Of a stretch of DNA of 64,000 nucleotides, positions 1-9,327 are shown piece by piece (positions within the stretch are counted from its first letter, which is position 1; the number at the start of each line of letters is the position of its first letter). Position numbers and translations under genes: made by a program. The DNA lies in NCBI GenBank assembly GCA_030263715.1, contig SZPM01000008.1, positions 1 through 64,000 of the forward strand, written 5' to 3'. This stretch comes from ATM1 sp003577165 (GTDB lineage: Bacteria > Armatimonadota > Fimbriimonadia > Fimbriimonadales > ATM1). Below the pieces are notes generated by a model that worked only from the letters and a program-made list of their open reading frames with translations, was not told the DNA's origin and made no database searches.

Positions 1-399
1 GACCTTTCGACCGACCGCCCCGCGGTGCTTGTATGCCAAAGCGGCCAGCGCGCAGCCATGACTTGCGAACTAATCGGCGCGTCCCATCCAAATGTCCTCG
101 TCCTCGAAGGGGGGACGGACGCCTGGGTTCAGGCAGGGCTGCCCACCGTTCGCTCGACGAAGACTCGGTGGAGTCTCGACCGCCAAGTCCGACTTGGCGC
201 TGGAGTCCTCGTCCTCACAGGACTAATCCTCGCGAAGTACGCGCATCCCGGCTGGATCTTCCTCACCGGCTTCGTTGGCGCGGGCCTGACGTTCTCGGGC
301 CTTACAAACTTCTGCGGCATGGCCCTTCTGCTCAGCCGCATGCCTTGGAACCAGCCGAAGAGGCTGTCTTCAGGCCCGGCCGCGTCCTCCTCCCCTTAG
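1..399 (+). CDS. Rhodanese-domain membrane protein, 3' part (5' end outside window)
   Basis: The reading frame is open from the first base, so the true start lies upstream. The visible part holds the end of a rhodanese domain with the persulfide loop CQSGQRA (Cys then Arg five residues on), which in this family carries sulfur on the cysteine. Two hydrophobic segments follow (about residues 60-75 and 82-105 of the visible part), a layout typical of YgaP-like rhodanese plus DUF2892 proteins that sit in the inner membrane with the rhodanese in the cytoplasm. The tail is short and Ser/Pro-rich. The gene runs tail to tail into the next one and overlaps it by four bases. The substrate is unknown; sulfide or thiosulfate handling is the family inference. 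Confidence 0.8.
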   Translation, partial: DLSTDRPAVLVCQSGQRAAMTCELIGASHPNVLVLEGGTDAWVQAGLPTVRSTKTRWSLDRQVRLGAGVLVLTGLILAKYAHPGWIFLTGFVGAGLTFSGLTNFCGMALLLSRMPWNQPKRLSSGPAASSSP

Positions 400-3347
400 T
401 TCGGGGCCCGGACCTCGAAAGTCGCCTCCGCCCGCGAGCCACCCGACTCGAGCACGAGGCGGTAGGTGCCCGGCCCTAAGTACTTCGGGCGGTAGTCCTC
501 ATACGGATCCTTCAGGATGTCTTGGAGGGTCGTAGGCTTCCAATCGATGCCTCCCGGCGGGATCGGCCTGCCTTCAGAGATTTGAAGGCTGACCCTGCCG
601 AAGTTTAACCCGTGTTCGCCGGGGTCGGGACGTCCGCCTTCGCCAGTGATCGGCTCCGACTTGACGGCCCTCCCTTGACTGTCCATGATCGTCGCCGTCA
701 CTGACCCGGCTGATCTCAACCAGTATGTTACGGCGATGCTGCCGCCCGAGCCCCTCGCACCACGCCCCCCCGTTCGGTACGCCCACATCCGATCGTACAC
801 AACGGACGCGATCGGGAAGATGTGAACTGGCACGCGGCGAACTTCCGGTGTGACGCTGCGAAGGACGGACACACTCGCAACCCACACGCTCCGGCCGTGA
901 GTGCCAAGCACGAGATCACCTTCTCGCGGATGGACTACCAGATCGTGAACCGGAGTGTGGGGCAGGCCCCCCTCCAAGGCTTCCCACGTCGCGCCCCGAT
1001 CTAGGCTGACGAAAACGCCCATGTCGGTTCCAACAAAGACGATGTCAGGACTGACAGGGTCCTCTGCGACGACGTTGATGGGTTCCGCAGGGAGTCCTGC
1101 GGAGATGTCTCTCCAAGTGGTTCCGCCGTCGTCGGACCTCCAGAGATAGGGCGCGAAGTCATCCTCTCTGTAGCCGGACTTCGCCAAGTACACGCAGTCT
1201 CGGCGGTGCGCCGACGCCGCAATTCGGCTCACCCACTTTCCCGGCGCAAGCGATTGGCCGATCTCGATCCAATTCGCTCCCGAGTCCGAGGACCTCCAAA
1301 CCCGACCGTCGTCCGTTCCGACGTAAAGAACTCCGAAAGCCAGCGGGCTTTCGCTCAGAGACTTGATCGTTCCATAAGGAACGTCTCCCTGCGGTAGGTT
1401 CTTCGTCAAGTCGGGAGAAATGGCAAGATACGACCTTCCCTGATTGAAGGACCGATACACTCGATTCGCGCCGTAGTAGAGGACATCGGGATGGTGAGGA
1501 GAAAGCAGGAATGGCGTCACCCAGTTGTATCGAAGGCGCGATTCTCCGAATTGCGGTCTCGGCATCGCATTCCACGACTCGCCGGTCTTTCGATTGCGGC
1601 CGGACGTAAATCCGAACTGGCTGGACGTGATGACCGTCTCGTTGTCCCGAACGTCAATGGCAACCGTCCCTCCGTCGCCCCCCCCGATGTCTTCCCACTC
1701 CCAAGGATCGGATGCTCCGGGAACATAGGTGCTGGGCCCTCGCATCGTTCCGTTGTCTTGGAGACCGCCGTAAATGCGATACGGCTGCGCCATGTCTACG
1801 GCGATCGTCGTGAATTGACCGACGGGCAGGTTGTTCACCTTTTGCCAGGTGCGCCCACCATCCCATGAGAGATTCAACCCCCCATCGTTGCCGAGCGCGA
1901 CGCGATCCGGCCAACGGGGATCGATCCAAAGAGCATGGTGATCTGCGTGCACACCGCGTCCCCCCACCGATGCGAACGATCGCCCACCGTCGGTCGACCG
2001 CATGATCGGCACGCCGAGCAGAAACACCGTATCGGGGTCCGTGGGCGACACGCGCACTTGTCCGAAGTAGTAGCCGTAAGTGTTGTACAGCGAATCCAAT
2101 CTGGCCGTCGTCGTCTGCTTCCAAGACGCCCCCCCGTCGTCCGATCGATACAACTGTGCTCCCTGGATTCTCGCCTCGAATAGGTCCGCGTTCGCATCAC
2201 CAAGCATGCCCAAGAGTTTCTGCACGCTCATCGTGCCCTCGCGCACCATCGCCTTGAGCCTTGCGGCCGTCAAGTCGGGAGGAAACGTCTGCGAGAGGAA
2301 GCGCTGAAGCACATCATCCGGAATTTCGAGCAGCTGGCTGTCCGTCAGGAATCGAAGCCGTCGTTCGGTGAGTTCTCCCGACGGCACGCCTTCGTCCTGT
2401 CGGTCGAATCCAGGCGCAGGCGCCTGATTGTCGACTACGACGTACACAGTGCTTGGATTCGTCGCGCAGATCGAGATGCCGATGCGACCGAGGTACTCCC
2501 CTTCCGGCAGTCCGGTCCTCAGTTTCGTCCACGTTTCACCGCTGTCCGTGGACTTGTACAGCCCGCTCCCGACGCCACTCTCGAGAAAGTTCCACGCTCG
2601 CCGATCACGCTGCCACATCGCCGCGTACAGCACATTCGAATTCGTGGGATCCATCGCCAGGTCAATGCCGCCTGTCATGTTGTCGACGAACAGCACCCGC
2701 TTCCACGACTTGCCGCCGTCCGTCGTCCGATAGATCCCTCTCTCGTCGTTCCAACTGTAGAGGTGCCCGACGGCAGCGACGAACACCCTGTCCGCGTTCT
2801 TCGGATCTACGACGATGCGGCCGATGTGGTGCGATTCGTGGAGCCCTGTGTTGACCCAGGACTTCCCGCCGTCTGTGGACTTGAAGACTCCGGTGCCTGC
2901 GTAACTCGTCCTGCTGGAGTTGCTCTCGCCACTCCCCAGCCAGAGGGTCGTCCCCCCTTCGCCCGCGAGGGCGATGTCGCCGATCGTCATCGCGCTCTCG
3001 CGATCGAACAGCGAGGTCCAGGTCGTCCCCATGTTGTCCGTTCGCCACAGTCCGCCTGTCGCGAAGGCCACCAGAAGAGAACTTCGCGTCCCATCCGGAA
3101 CCTCGATATCCACGATCCGGCCCCCCTGAATCTCAGGGCCCACGCAGCGGAAGCGGATGTTGCGAAAGGGCGATCCCGCCTCCAGAGTGAGGCGCTTCTC
3201 GTAGCCCGCCATCCGCACAGAGGCGGACATGCCCTGCACAGGCTTGTGAAATCGCTCTAACTCCTCCTTCTTGCTGAGTTGCGAGAGCGATGGGACCGGG
3301 GAGAGGAAGGCAAGCGCGAGCGTAGAGAGAAGTAGGCAGATTCTCAT
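396..3347 (-). CDS. Secreted Asp-box (BNR/sortilin-like) beta-propeller protein
   Basis: About 983 residues. I chose the ATG at 3347 because it begins a clean signal peptide (MRICLLLSTLALAFLS, then an alanine-free SLSQ cleavage region); the frame stays open further upstream without a better start. About ten Asp-box motifs of the form S/T-x-D-x-G-x-T-W are spread through the protein (for example STDGGKSW, TTDGGKSW, STDSGETW, SDDGGASW, SWDGGRTW, SDDGGTTW), the hallmark of VPS10/sortilin-like and YCF48-type multi-bladed propellers often named glycosyl hydrolase BNR. The C-terminal 150 residues look like a beta-sandwich. No sialidase catalytic set is evident, so enzymatic activity is not claimed. 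It is probably extracellular or periplasmic. It stands alone, convergent with the rhodanese gene and divergent from nadA. Confidence 0.85.
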   Translation of the reverse strand: MRICLLLSTLALAFLSPVPSLSQLSKKEELERFHKPVQGMSASVRMAGYEKRLTLEAGSPFRNIRFRCVGPEIQGGRIVDIEVPDGTRSSLLVAFATGGLWRTDNMGTTWTSLFDRESAMTIGDIALAGEGGTTLWLGSGESNSSRTSYAGTGVFKSTDGGKSWVNTGLHESHHIGRIVVDPKNADRVFVAAVGHLYSWNDERGIYRTTDGGKSWKRVLFVDNMTGGIDLAMDPTNSNVLYAAMWQRDRRAWNFLESGVGSGLYKSTDSGETWTKLRTGLPEGEYLGRIGISICATNPSTVYVVVDNQAPAPGFDRQDEGVPSGELTERRLRFLTDSQLLEIPDDVLQRFLSQTFPPDLTAARLKAMVREGTMSVQKLLGMLGDANADLFEARIQGAQLYRSDDGGASWKQTTTARLDSLYNTYGYYFGQVRVSPTDPDTVFLLGVPIMRSTDGGRSFASVGGRGVHADHHALWIDPRWPDRVALGNDGGLNLSWDGGRTWQKVNNLPVGQFTTIAVDMAQPYRIYGGLQDNGTMRGPSTYVPGASDPWEWEDIGGGDGGTVAIDVRDNETVITSSQFGFTSGRNRKTGESWNAMPRPQFGESRLRYNWVTPFLLSPHHPDVLYYGANRVYRSFNQGRSYLAISPDLTKNLPQGDVPYGTIKSLSESPLAFGVLYVGTDDGRVWRSSDSGANWIEIGQSLAPGKWVSRIAASAHRRDCVYLAKSGYREDDFAPYLWRSDDGGTTWRDISAGLPAEPINVVAEDPVSPDIVFVGTDMGVFVSLDRGATWEALEGGLPHTPVHDLVVHPREGDLVLGTHGRSVWVASVSVLRSVTPEVRRVPVHIFPIASVVYDRMWAYRTGGRGARGSGGSIAVTYWLRSAGSVTATIMDSQGRAVKSEPITGEGGRPDPGEHGLNFGRVSLQISEGRPIPPGGIDWKPTTLQDILKDPYEDYRPKYLGPGTYRLVLESGGSRAEATFEVRAPN

Positions 3348-3498
3348 CGCGGATTCGGTTCGACCTGAGATGCGAGATTCCTCCGCCCTAGTCTCAGCCA
3401 GCGCAGCGGCCCGCCGGCCGGAGTAGAATGAATTGGACGTTGCGGTCAACATCCCCGTCCCGAATTGAGGACTGTCGCAGCGACCCTGAGAATCGCTC

Positions 3499-4605
3499 AT
3501 GTATCAGGCGCCACTGCCCGAGGAGTACGTCTCTCGCTCGCCCGAAGAGACCCGTCGAAAGATTCAGGATGCCAAAGCAGCGCTCGGCTCACGAGTCGTC
3601 ATCTTAGGCCATCACTATCAGCGCGACGAGATCATCGAACACGCCGACTACCGCGGCGACTCCTTCAAGCTTGCGAAGGACGCGAATCGCCATCCCGACG
3701 CTGAGTTCATCGTCTTCTGTGGCGTCCACTTCATGGCCGAAAGCGCGGACATCCTCACTCCCGACTCCATGAAGGTCATCCTGCCCAACCTCGCCGCTGG
3801 CTGCAGCATGGCCGACATGGCGAACCTCTTCCAAGTCCGATCCGCGTGGAGGCAGATCGAAGAGATCGTCGGCTCGGGGTCGGGTTCGCGCCCGGCGCTC
3901 GTTCCCGTCACCTACATCAACTCCGCAGCCAATCTCAAAGCGTTCGTCGGAGAGAGAGGCGGCACCGTGTGCACGAGCACCAACGCGCCCATGGCGGTGA
4001 AGTGGGCCCTCGATCAGGGCGACCGACTCATCTTCTTCCCCGATCAGCACCTCGGAAGAAACACGGGGGCGAAGCTCGGTTACGACCCGGACGCGGACAT
4101 GTGCGTGTGGGATCCTTTCAAGCCGCTCGGCGGAAACTCACCCGAACAGCTTCTGAGTTCGAAATTCATTCTCTGGAAGGGCCATTGTTCCGTGCATCAG
4201 CGATTCACCGTCGAGCAGGTCGAGATCGCCAAGCAAGCCGACCCACAGGTGAACATCATCGTCCACCCAGAGTGCCCGATCGAAGTCGTTCGCCTCGCGC
4301 CTTACGTTGGCAGCACCGAGTACATCATCCGCACCGTCACCGAGGCGCCTTCCGGCACATCATGGGCCGTTGGAACAGAGATCAACTTGGTGAATCGTCT
4401 CGCGAATGAGAACCCGGACAAGAAGATCACCTGCCTCGACCCGATGATCTGCCCATGCTCCACGATGTACCGAATCCACCCTTCGTTCCTTTCATGGGCG
4501 CTCGACTCGATTCTCGCTGGAAATCCCGTAAACGTCATCGAGGTCCCGCCGAAAGTCAAGCATTTCGCGAAACTCGCTCTCGACCGAATGCTCTCGCTGA
4601 TTTAG
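3499..4605 (+). CDS. nadA: Quinolinate synthase NadA
   Basis: 368 residues, the usual length of Bacillus-type NadA. It condenses iminoaspartate with dihydroxyacetone phosphate to quinolinate in de novo NAD synthesis, using an oxygen-sensitive [4Fe-4S] cluster in the cytoplasm. Visible signatures: HHYQRDEI near residue 38, CGVHFMAESADIL at 74-86, GCSMADMANL near 102, WKGHCSVHQRF near 230, the HPECP segment, and CPCSTMYRI near 320. The cysteines at about 102, 230 and 320 match the expected cluster ligands. The ATG at 3499 is the first in frame. No nadB or nadC lies nearby, so the gene is separated from the rest of the pathway. The gene is divergent from the propeller gene, with a 151-base gap between the two starts. 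Confidence 0.97.
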   Translation: MYQAPLPEEYVSRSPEETRRKIQDAKAALGSRVVILGHHYQRDEIIEHADYRGDSFKLAKDANRHPDAEFIVFCGVHFMAESADILTPDSMKVILPNLAAGCSMADMANLFQVRSAWRQIEEIVGSGSGSRPALVPVTYINSAANLKAFVGERGGTVCTSTNAPMAVKWALDQGDRLIFFPDQHLGRNTGAKLGYDPDADMCVWDPFKPLGGNSPEQLLSSKFILWKGHCSVHQRFTVEQVEIAKQADPQVNIIVHPECPIEVVRLAPYVGSTEYIIRTVTEAPSGTSWAVGTEINLVNRLANENPDKKITCLDPMICPCSTMYRIHPSFLSWALDSILAGNPVNVIEVPPKVKHFAKLALDRMLSLI

Positions 4606-4620
4606 CGACGGCAGAAACCG

Positions 4621-6387
4621 CTATAACCCGGGCCGATACCAAGCGCGGCGCAGAGCCCTCTGTTCCTGCGTGCAGTTCTGAGACTCCACAATCTTCGTCA
4701 CAGTTCGCGTTGCGAAAAAAGGAATCACAGTGACTTCGACTTCGCCTCCGCCACGAACGACAAGCAGTTTCATGGAAACTCCAACGCCGGCCTTTGAAAA
4801 CGTTTGCGACAGGGCTGTCGCGATGTTCTTGTTCGTGTCGGACGGCAGTCTCGTGCCGTCTACGGAGACGATGATGTCGCCCTCCTGCAGGCCGCCCACG
4901 GCCGCCTCCACGCGAATCCGCCGAACTCGCGCTCCCTTCGCCTCCTTGTCTGCGCTCCAGTCGAAGCCAACGTCCGCGAACGGCTCCTCTTTCTGTTCAA
5001 TCGCCACGCCGAGTTTTGCGAGTTGACTCTCCACGTTGATGTCACCCGGTTTCATGACGATCTGGTCGTAGTACGCGCCGAGCCGCTCCCCCCCGAACCT
5101 CACTAACTGCTTGCGAATCTCGTCCTCTTCGAACCCTGGCTTGCTGTCCTTGCACAGCTCCCAAAGAGCCCGCGTCACATCATCGAGCGTGTGCTTTCCT
5201 CCGGTGACGGAACGAAGTTCTGCATCGAGGCAGAATCCAACGATCCACCCCGTGTTGTAGTAACTCACTCCAAATCCTTGGCTGTTCCCTCTCCCGTTCG
5301 CGGCCTCCGAGACCCGCCAACTCGACTCATATGGACTCACCTCCAGCCTCTCCCTCCGAGCGCGCACGCTTGTCAGATTCGAAATCAGCGCGTCATGGAG
5401 TTGATTCGCATCCCACAGCCCGCTCCGAACCAGCAACACGTCCGCGTAGTAATCCGTTACCCCTTCGAGCCACCACAAAGCGCCGGTTCGCGGCAACTTC
5501 AAATAGTCAAAGGGGCCGAGCGGCTTCGACCGAATCCGCTTTACGTTCCAAAGGTGGAAGAACTCGTGTGAGATCACGCTCACCACTCTCGGCCCCAAAC
5601 CGCTCGCAAGAGTGATCTGTGTGGAACTTAGGTGCTCGAGTCCGCCGCCGCCGTCAACGGAGTCCGTCACGTTGAAGTGCCAAACGTATTTGTTATAGGG
5701 CAAGCCACCGAAGAATGCGCCCTGCGTGTCCGTGATGCTCTTGCAGATGTTGATCAGCCTCGGCCTGTCTACGTCCGCCCGGGTCGCTCCTCTCAACACG
5801 ATGAAGTGCGGCTTTCCGTACGATCTGTACTCGTCGAGCAGAAAGTCGCCCAGGGTCACCGGGTTGTCCGCGAGCACGTCGTAATCGTCCGCACGAAACT
5901 CGTTCGGCGCGTCCGCGACCTCATCGAGTCCGACAGCGACGCGCCAGCCCTCGGGAACCGCAACTCTCAGGCGGCACTCCTCGCTGATGCGGCCGACGAC
6001 GTAAAGATACGTCGAAGGGCCGCTGTAGTGCATGGCGCCTGCCGTGTAACTGTTCGGAATCGAATAGGACACGACAACGGACGATTGACCGCTCGTGCGA
6101 ACGCGCCACGTGTTGTTGTCCGGTTTCTCTGTCGCGAGCGCTGCGCCGTTCGCCCCTCTGGCAGAAAACGACTGCACGTTTCTGTAGTTGTCCACGAGCC
6201 GATAACTTCCCGGAGCCCAATTCGGCATCTGAAGATCCAGCGCGTCGCCCTTCGTCGATAGGGTCATTCTCACGTGAAGGAGATTGGACTCAGCCGAAGG
6301 CGCGACTTCGTACCGGATGACTGAATTTGCGCCGCAGGCAAGGAAAAGGACTACGGCAAAGAGGACAACTTTCGGACGATCGAGCAT
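4621..6387 (-). CDS. M61 family metallopeptidase with PDZ domain
   Basis: 588 residues from the ATG at 6387, which starts a hydrophobic export signal ending in LFLAC-GANS, possibly a lipoprotein signal although the lipobox is imperfect; the frame extends upstream without a signal sequence. The catalytic zinc motif HEFFH is at residues 274-278, followed by LWNVKRIR, both diagnostic of the M61 glycyl-aminopeptidase-like family. An N-terminal beta domain (about 25-190) precedes the gluzincin-fold catalytic domain, and a PDZ domain (about 480-560, with GLQEGDIIVSVDG) closes the protein. Family members cleave N-terminal Gly/Ala or act as housekeeping periplasmic peptidases. It is probably co-transcribed with the TPR gene upstream (37-base gap). 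Substrates are not predictable. Confidence 0.92.
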   Translation of the reverse strand: MLDRPKVVLFAVVLFLACGANSVIRYEVAPSAESNLLHVRMTLSTKGDALDLQMPNWAPGSYRLVDNYRNVQSFSARGANGAALATEKPDNNTWRVRTSGQSSVVVSYSIPNSYTAGAMHYSGPSTYLYVVGRISEECRLRVAVPEGWRVAVGLDEVADAPNEFRADDYDVLADNPVTLGDFLLDEYRSYGKPHFIVLRGATRADVDRPRLINICKSITDTQGAFFGGLPYNKYVWHFNVTDSVDGGGGLEHLSSTQITLASGLGPRVVSVISHEFFHLWNVKRIRSKPLGPFDYLKLPRTGALWWLEGVTDYYADVLLVRSGLWDANQLHDALISNLTSVRARRERLEVSPYESSWRVSEAANGRGNSQGFGVSYYNTGWIVGFCLDAELRSVTGGKHTLDDVTRALWELCKDSKPGFEEDEIRKQLVRFGGERLGAYYDQIVMKPGDINVESQLAKLGVAIEQKEEPFADVGFDWSADKEAKGARVRRIRVEAAVGGLQEGDIIVSVDGTRLPSDTNKNIATALSQTFSKAGVGVSMKLLVVRGGGEVEVTVIPFFATRTVTKIVESQNCTQEQRALRRAWYRPGL

Positions 6388-6424
6388 CGGAGTTAGAAGT
6401 TCGACGGGGCGGACGCACTTCCTG

Positions 6425-6880
6425 TTACCGGCGCCGGTGCTCTTCAGCGTTCCCCGTGAACTCCACCCGGTGCGTGGGCATGTTCTCTGCGCGCTCCCAC
6501 CCAACGTCCGGCGGCGCGACGTGGTCGAGCACGGAGGCGAGCATCACTTGCACCACCCGGTCGTTCGGGTTCTCCCGCCGGAGTTTTTGGGCCAACCCCA
6601 GCGCGTCCTCCCATCGGCCGAGGTCCATCTTCGCCCTCAGCAGCATCACGCCGACGTCGTACTGTGAGTCGTCGATCGCGTACGCCAGAGCCAGGTGCCG
6701 CTCAGCGTCGACGAAGCGGTCGATCTGGGCATAGGCGACACCCGCGAGTTTCTGCGCCTCTGCATCGCCCGGGTATTTGGACAGGTACGATTTAGCCGCC
6801 TTGGCGGCGGAACGCGCATCACCGGAGCCCAACTTGGCCCGTATCTCACTCAAGCGAATCTCACGATCTTCGGCCGACAT
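6425..6880 (-). CDS. TPR-repeat protein
   Basis: 151 residues, mostly alpha-helical with three tetratricopeptide-like units: around AKAAKSYLSKYPGDAEAQKL (about 25-45), VDAERHLALAYAIDD (about 57-72) and WEDALGLAQKLRRENPNDRV (about 90-110). No signal peptide or membrane segment is seen, so it should be cytoplasmic, where TPRs mediate protein-protein contacts. The last 25 residues are polar and unlike a TPR. It lies just upstream of the M61 peptidase on the same strand and is divergent from the 756-residue secreted protein. A 14-base perfect palindrome precedes its start. Function beyond scaffold is unknown. Confidence 0.8.
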   Translation of the reverse strand: MSAEDREIRLSEIRAKLGSGDARSAAKAAKSYLSKYPGDAEAQKLAGVAYAQIDRFVDAERHLALAYAIDDSQYDVGVMLLRAKMDLGRWEDALGLAQKLRRENPNDRVVQVMLASVLDHVAPPDVGWERAENMPTHRVEFTGNAEEHRRR

Positions 6881-6893
6881 CTCACTTTCTCTC

Positions 6894-6907
6894 GGAGGCG
6901 CGCCTCC
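6894..6907. other. 14-bp perfect palindrome between divergent genes
   Basis: GGAGGCGCGCCTCC is a perfect inverted repeat lying 14 bases upstream of the TPR start and 50 bases upstream of the next gene. It could be a dimeric operator or a short RNA hairpin in the TPR-gene leader; the sequence alone cannot tell which. Confidence 0.35.
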
Positions 6908-6957
6908 CAGCTGCCCAGCGTCTTATATCATATGACCGCACGTCCAGGACAATCGCT

Positions 6958-9228
6958 ATGACGTCTTTCCTGCCGATTCTGGTTTGTTGTTTCGCAGCCC
7001 AGAGCGGCCCCCTGGACGACCCCCGGCTCGCCGCGCCCGTGACCCTGGTCGCCCCGGCCGAGACCGTCGAGAAGGTGCTCGCCGCGGTCGGACGACAGTG
7101 TGGGGTCACGCTCGAAGCCTCTGGCGCGATCGAGGAAGACCTGGTCATCGTAGCCGTCAAGGACGTGAGTGCGGCGCAGTTCCTTTCCAGGCTTGCGAGC
7201 CACTTCGGCTGGCAATGGACCAAAGCCGGCTCCACCCTCCACCTGGAGCGCTCCGCAGAAGCCGCCAAGAACGAGGATCGTCTGGCAGACGAGGCACGCC
7301 TCAGGCCTTTCGTTGAGATTCAAAGGAGACTTCGTGAAACACCGGTCGAACTCTCTCCGGAAGAGCGGGCTCGGATCGAAGCCGAGCTGGAAGCTGTTCG
7401 GAAGAAGATGACCAAACTGGCAGAAGCCGAAGATGACGAGTCCTGGCGTGAATACGACCGGCTCAGCACACTCCACTCTCTGCTCTTCCGGAAGCTCGAC
7501 CCAGGCCTAAAGCTCGTTGAGCAAGTCGTGCGCGACCTCTCTGCTGAGCAATTGCGCGGGCTGGTCACTCGCGGGAGACTCGTCGTCAGCACAAAGCCCA
7601 CTTCCGCACAATTCCGAATGTCCGCCAAGGCTGCGCGGTTCGCTGCCGAACACGTGAAGCAAGCGGCTCAGGATGGCGTCGATCAACTCAAGGCGTTCGA
7701 GGCGGAGGGTGCACTAAAGGCGCAGGATCGCGAGAATTTCTTCACATCTCCCCAGTTTGCGACGGCTGTCCGGGTCACGTTGCAGGCCGTGGAACGGACC
7801 GGTCCCGCCTTCGCGGAACAGACCGAGAACTTCTCGGGGATCTCGGTAGACGTCGCGATCCTCGGCGACCCGGGCGAGGTGCTCACGTCACACGGCAACT
7901 GGGTTGACAGAAGTTCCGCGTCCTTCTCCCCGGCAGATGCTCCCCCGACGGGTCTCGAAACACCTGCGCCATTTGCGGCCTTCGAAGACGCCCGATTTCA
8001 GGTGAGCATTGACGGCAATGCCGGCCTCAAGGCGCAACTCATTCCGTTCGCCTTCCCAGATGATGATTTCACTGCGGTCGTGGGCATCCTCGGCTACATC
8101 GCAGGTTTGGTGCGAGACGCCCGTGACCCACTCTATCCGATTGCGCAAATCCTCACCGAATCGGCGGCCGCTTCCGGCTCCAACCTCATCGCCGACGGCT
8201 ACGACTCGAACATCATTGGTTGCGTCTCGCGACCGCTGTCTGGTCGCCTTAGAGACGTAAAGTCCGTCCTCACGGCCGTGTGCAGGGCTGCTGGCTGGTC
8301 GCCATCCCTTAAAGAAAACTGGCTGATGCTTCGGACCCGCGACTGGGCGCTCGCACGCAGATCGACGGTTCCGCGGGGGTCGCTCCGTGAATTGGCCGAT
8401 CTTCACCAGCGACAGTCCGGCTTCTCGATGGACCAGGTCGCCGGCCTTGTAGCGCGGATGACCGATGAACAGGCCACCTCACCGCTCCTCGAACTGACTC
8501 TGATTGAGAGTTGGCCCATCACAACTGAGAACGTGTGCCTCGTCCGTGCCTACGCGGGCCTGGGCATCGTCCAGAAGGAACTCCTCGGGCGCGGCGACCC
8601 CATCTCCTTCGCGACGATTGCGCCCGGACCACGGACACTGCTCGGCGAGCACCTGTTCCGCACAGGAACGATGCAGCCTCCGGAGGCTGCACTCTCGAGC
8701 GACAAGGCACGGTTGCAGCAGTATCAACTCGAAGTCGAATCTCTCGGCGGTCGCCACCGTGACTGGGAAGTGACGCAAATCCTCCCCGGCGGCCCAACGG
8801 CCGCGACTATCCTTCGGCTTGGCGTGAAGAGCGAACCCGGCATCGCCTTCAAGGTCAGCATCGGCGGAAACACGCTTCAGGCTGGACTCACTATGCAGGA
8901 GTTCGCCGAAGTGTCCATGAGCATGGCCGAAGAGTCCGAACTGCCGTTTGAATTCCGAATCGAGGCAGTGCGAGCGGGCACCACCGATTCTTGGGATTTC
9001 GCAATCGTCCACCCGGACCTGTTCTCCAGCCCGACCAGTTTCAGGCAAATCTACTGCAGCCCTCTCGCCGCATTTGGCCCCACGGATGCGCTCCCAGAGG
9101 GCCATCGGGCCCGGCTCGCCGCGGCTGTCCAAAAGATCAAGGAACGGCGCGGAGGCGGTGGAGGAACGGCGGCATCGGCCCGGACTTTCGCTGAGGCGCA
9201 TGTCCTCTTCGGCGTTGCAACGCCATAA
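6958..9228 (+). CDS. Secreted protein with two STN-like domains, function unknown
   Basis: 756 residues. It begins with a short hydrophobic signal (MTSFLPILVCCFAAQS). Residues about 20-100 have the pattern of a secretin/TonB short N-terminal (STN) domain: the VTLVAPAETVEKVLAAVG helix, then VSAAQFLSRLASHFGWQWT and a final strand. A second similar unit is near 405-465 (SGRLRDVKSVLTAVCRAAGW). Between them is a long charged, helix-rich region (about 100-290) with high Glu/Arg/Lys content. There is no secretin barrel, so it is not a secretin itself. It resembles the 333-residue protein encoded past glnA, suggesting a lineage-specific periplasmic family. A possible promoter for the glnA leader overlaps its last codons. 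Function is not known. Confidence 0.7.
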   Translation: MTSFLPILVCCFAAQSGPLDDPRLAAPVTLVAPAETVEKVLAAVGRQCGVTLEASGAIEEDLVIVAVKDVSAAQFLSRLASHFGWQWTKAGSTLHLERSAEAAKNEDRLADEARLRPFVEIQRRLRETPVELSPEERARIEAELEAVRKKMTKLAEAEDDESWREYDRLSTLHSLLFRKLDPGLKLVEQVVRDLSAEQLRGLVTRGRLVVSTKPTSAQFRMSAKAARFAAEHVKQAAQDGVDQLKAFEAEGALKAQDRENFFTSPQFATAVRVTLQAVERTGPAFAEQTENFSGISVDVAILGDPGEVLTSHGNWVDRSSASFSPADAPPTGLETPAPFAAFEDARFQVSIDGNAGLKAQLIPFAFPDDDFTAVVGILGYIAGLVRDARDPLYPIAQILTESAAASGSNLIADGYDSNIIGCVSRPLSGRLRDVKSVLTAVCRAAGWSPSLKENWLMLRTRDWALARRSTVPRGSLRELADLHQRQSGFSMDQVAGLVARMTDEQATSPLLELTLIESWPITTENVCLVRAYAGLGIVQKELLGRGDPISFATIAPGPRTLLGEHLFRTGTMQPPEAALSSDKARLQQYQLEVESLGGRHRDWEVTQILPGGPTAATILRLGVKSEPGIAFKVSIGGNTLQAGLTMQEFAEVSMSMAEESELPFEFRIEAVRAGTTDSWDFAIVHPDLFSSPTSFRQIYCSPLAAFGPTDALPEGHRARLAAAVQKIKERRGGGGGTAASARTFAEAHVLFGVATP

Positions 9229-9244
9229 CAAGCGCAGGTATATT
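9215..9244 (+). promoter_or_regulatory. Putative sigma-70 promoter for the glnA leader RNA
   Basis: TTGCAA at 9215-9220 and TATATT at 9239-9244 are separated by 18 bases. The expected start, near 9251, coincides with the first base of the leader hairpin. Prediction by eye only. Confidence 0.5.
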
Positions 9245-9250
9245 GATGCT

Positions 9251-9327
9251 CCGTGCTTGGGCACGGGGTTTACAAGGAGACACGACTTGGCAAAGACGCC
9301 GGCACCGCCGGCGTCTTCGGCTTTTTT
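9251..9327 (+). ncRNA. glnA leader: 5' hairpin plus intrinsic terminator (possible attenuator or small RNA)
   Basis: A short hairpin (CCGTGC, loop TTGG, GCACGG; 9251-9266) is followed by a 26-base linker and then a perfect 10-bp GC-rich stem (9293-9302 with 9308-9317, 5-base loop) and six T residues at 9322-9327. If transcription starts at the predicted promoter, the product is about 77 nt and ends before glnA (ATG at 9426). No convincing promoter is visible between 9330 and 9425, so glnA may depend on read-through, which would make this an attenuator. Alternatively it only ends the upstream transcript. The linker holds AAGGAG 7 bases ahead of a TTG (9287), which could allow ribosome entry next to the terminator stem. 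It does not resemble the glutamine riboswitch classes I know. Confidence 0.5.

Noticed and set aside
1677..1686. Runs of 6-8 C or G in coding regions (also in rplJ and the SBP gene) as phase-variation tracts
   Set aside because: They occur in housekeeping genes as well, so they more likely reflect GC-rich codon use; only the rplJ one is mentioned as a comment.
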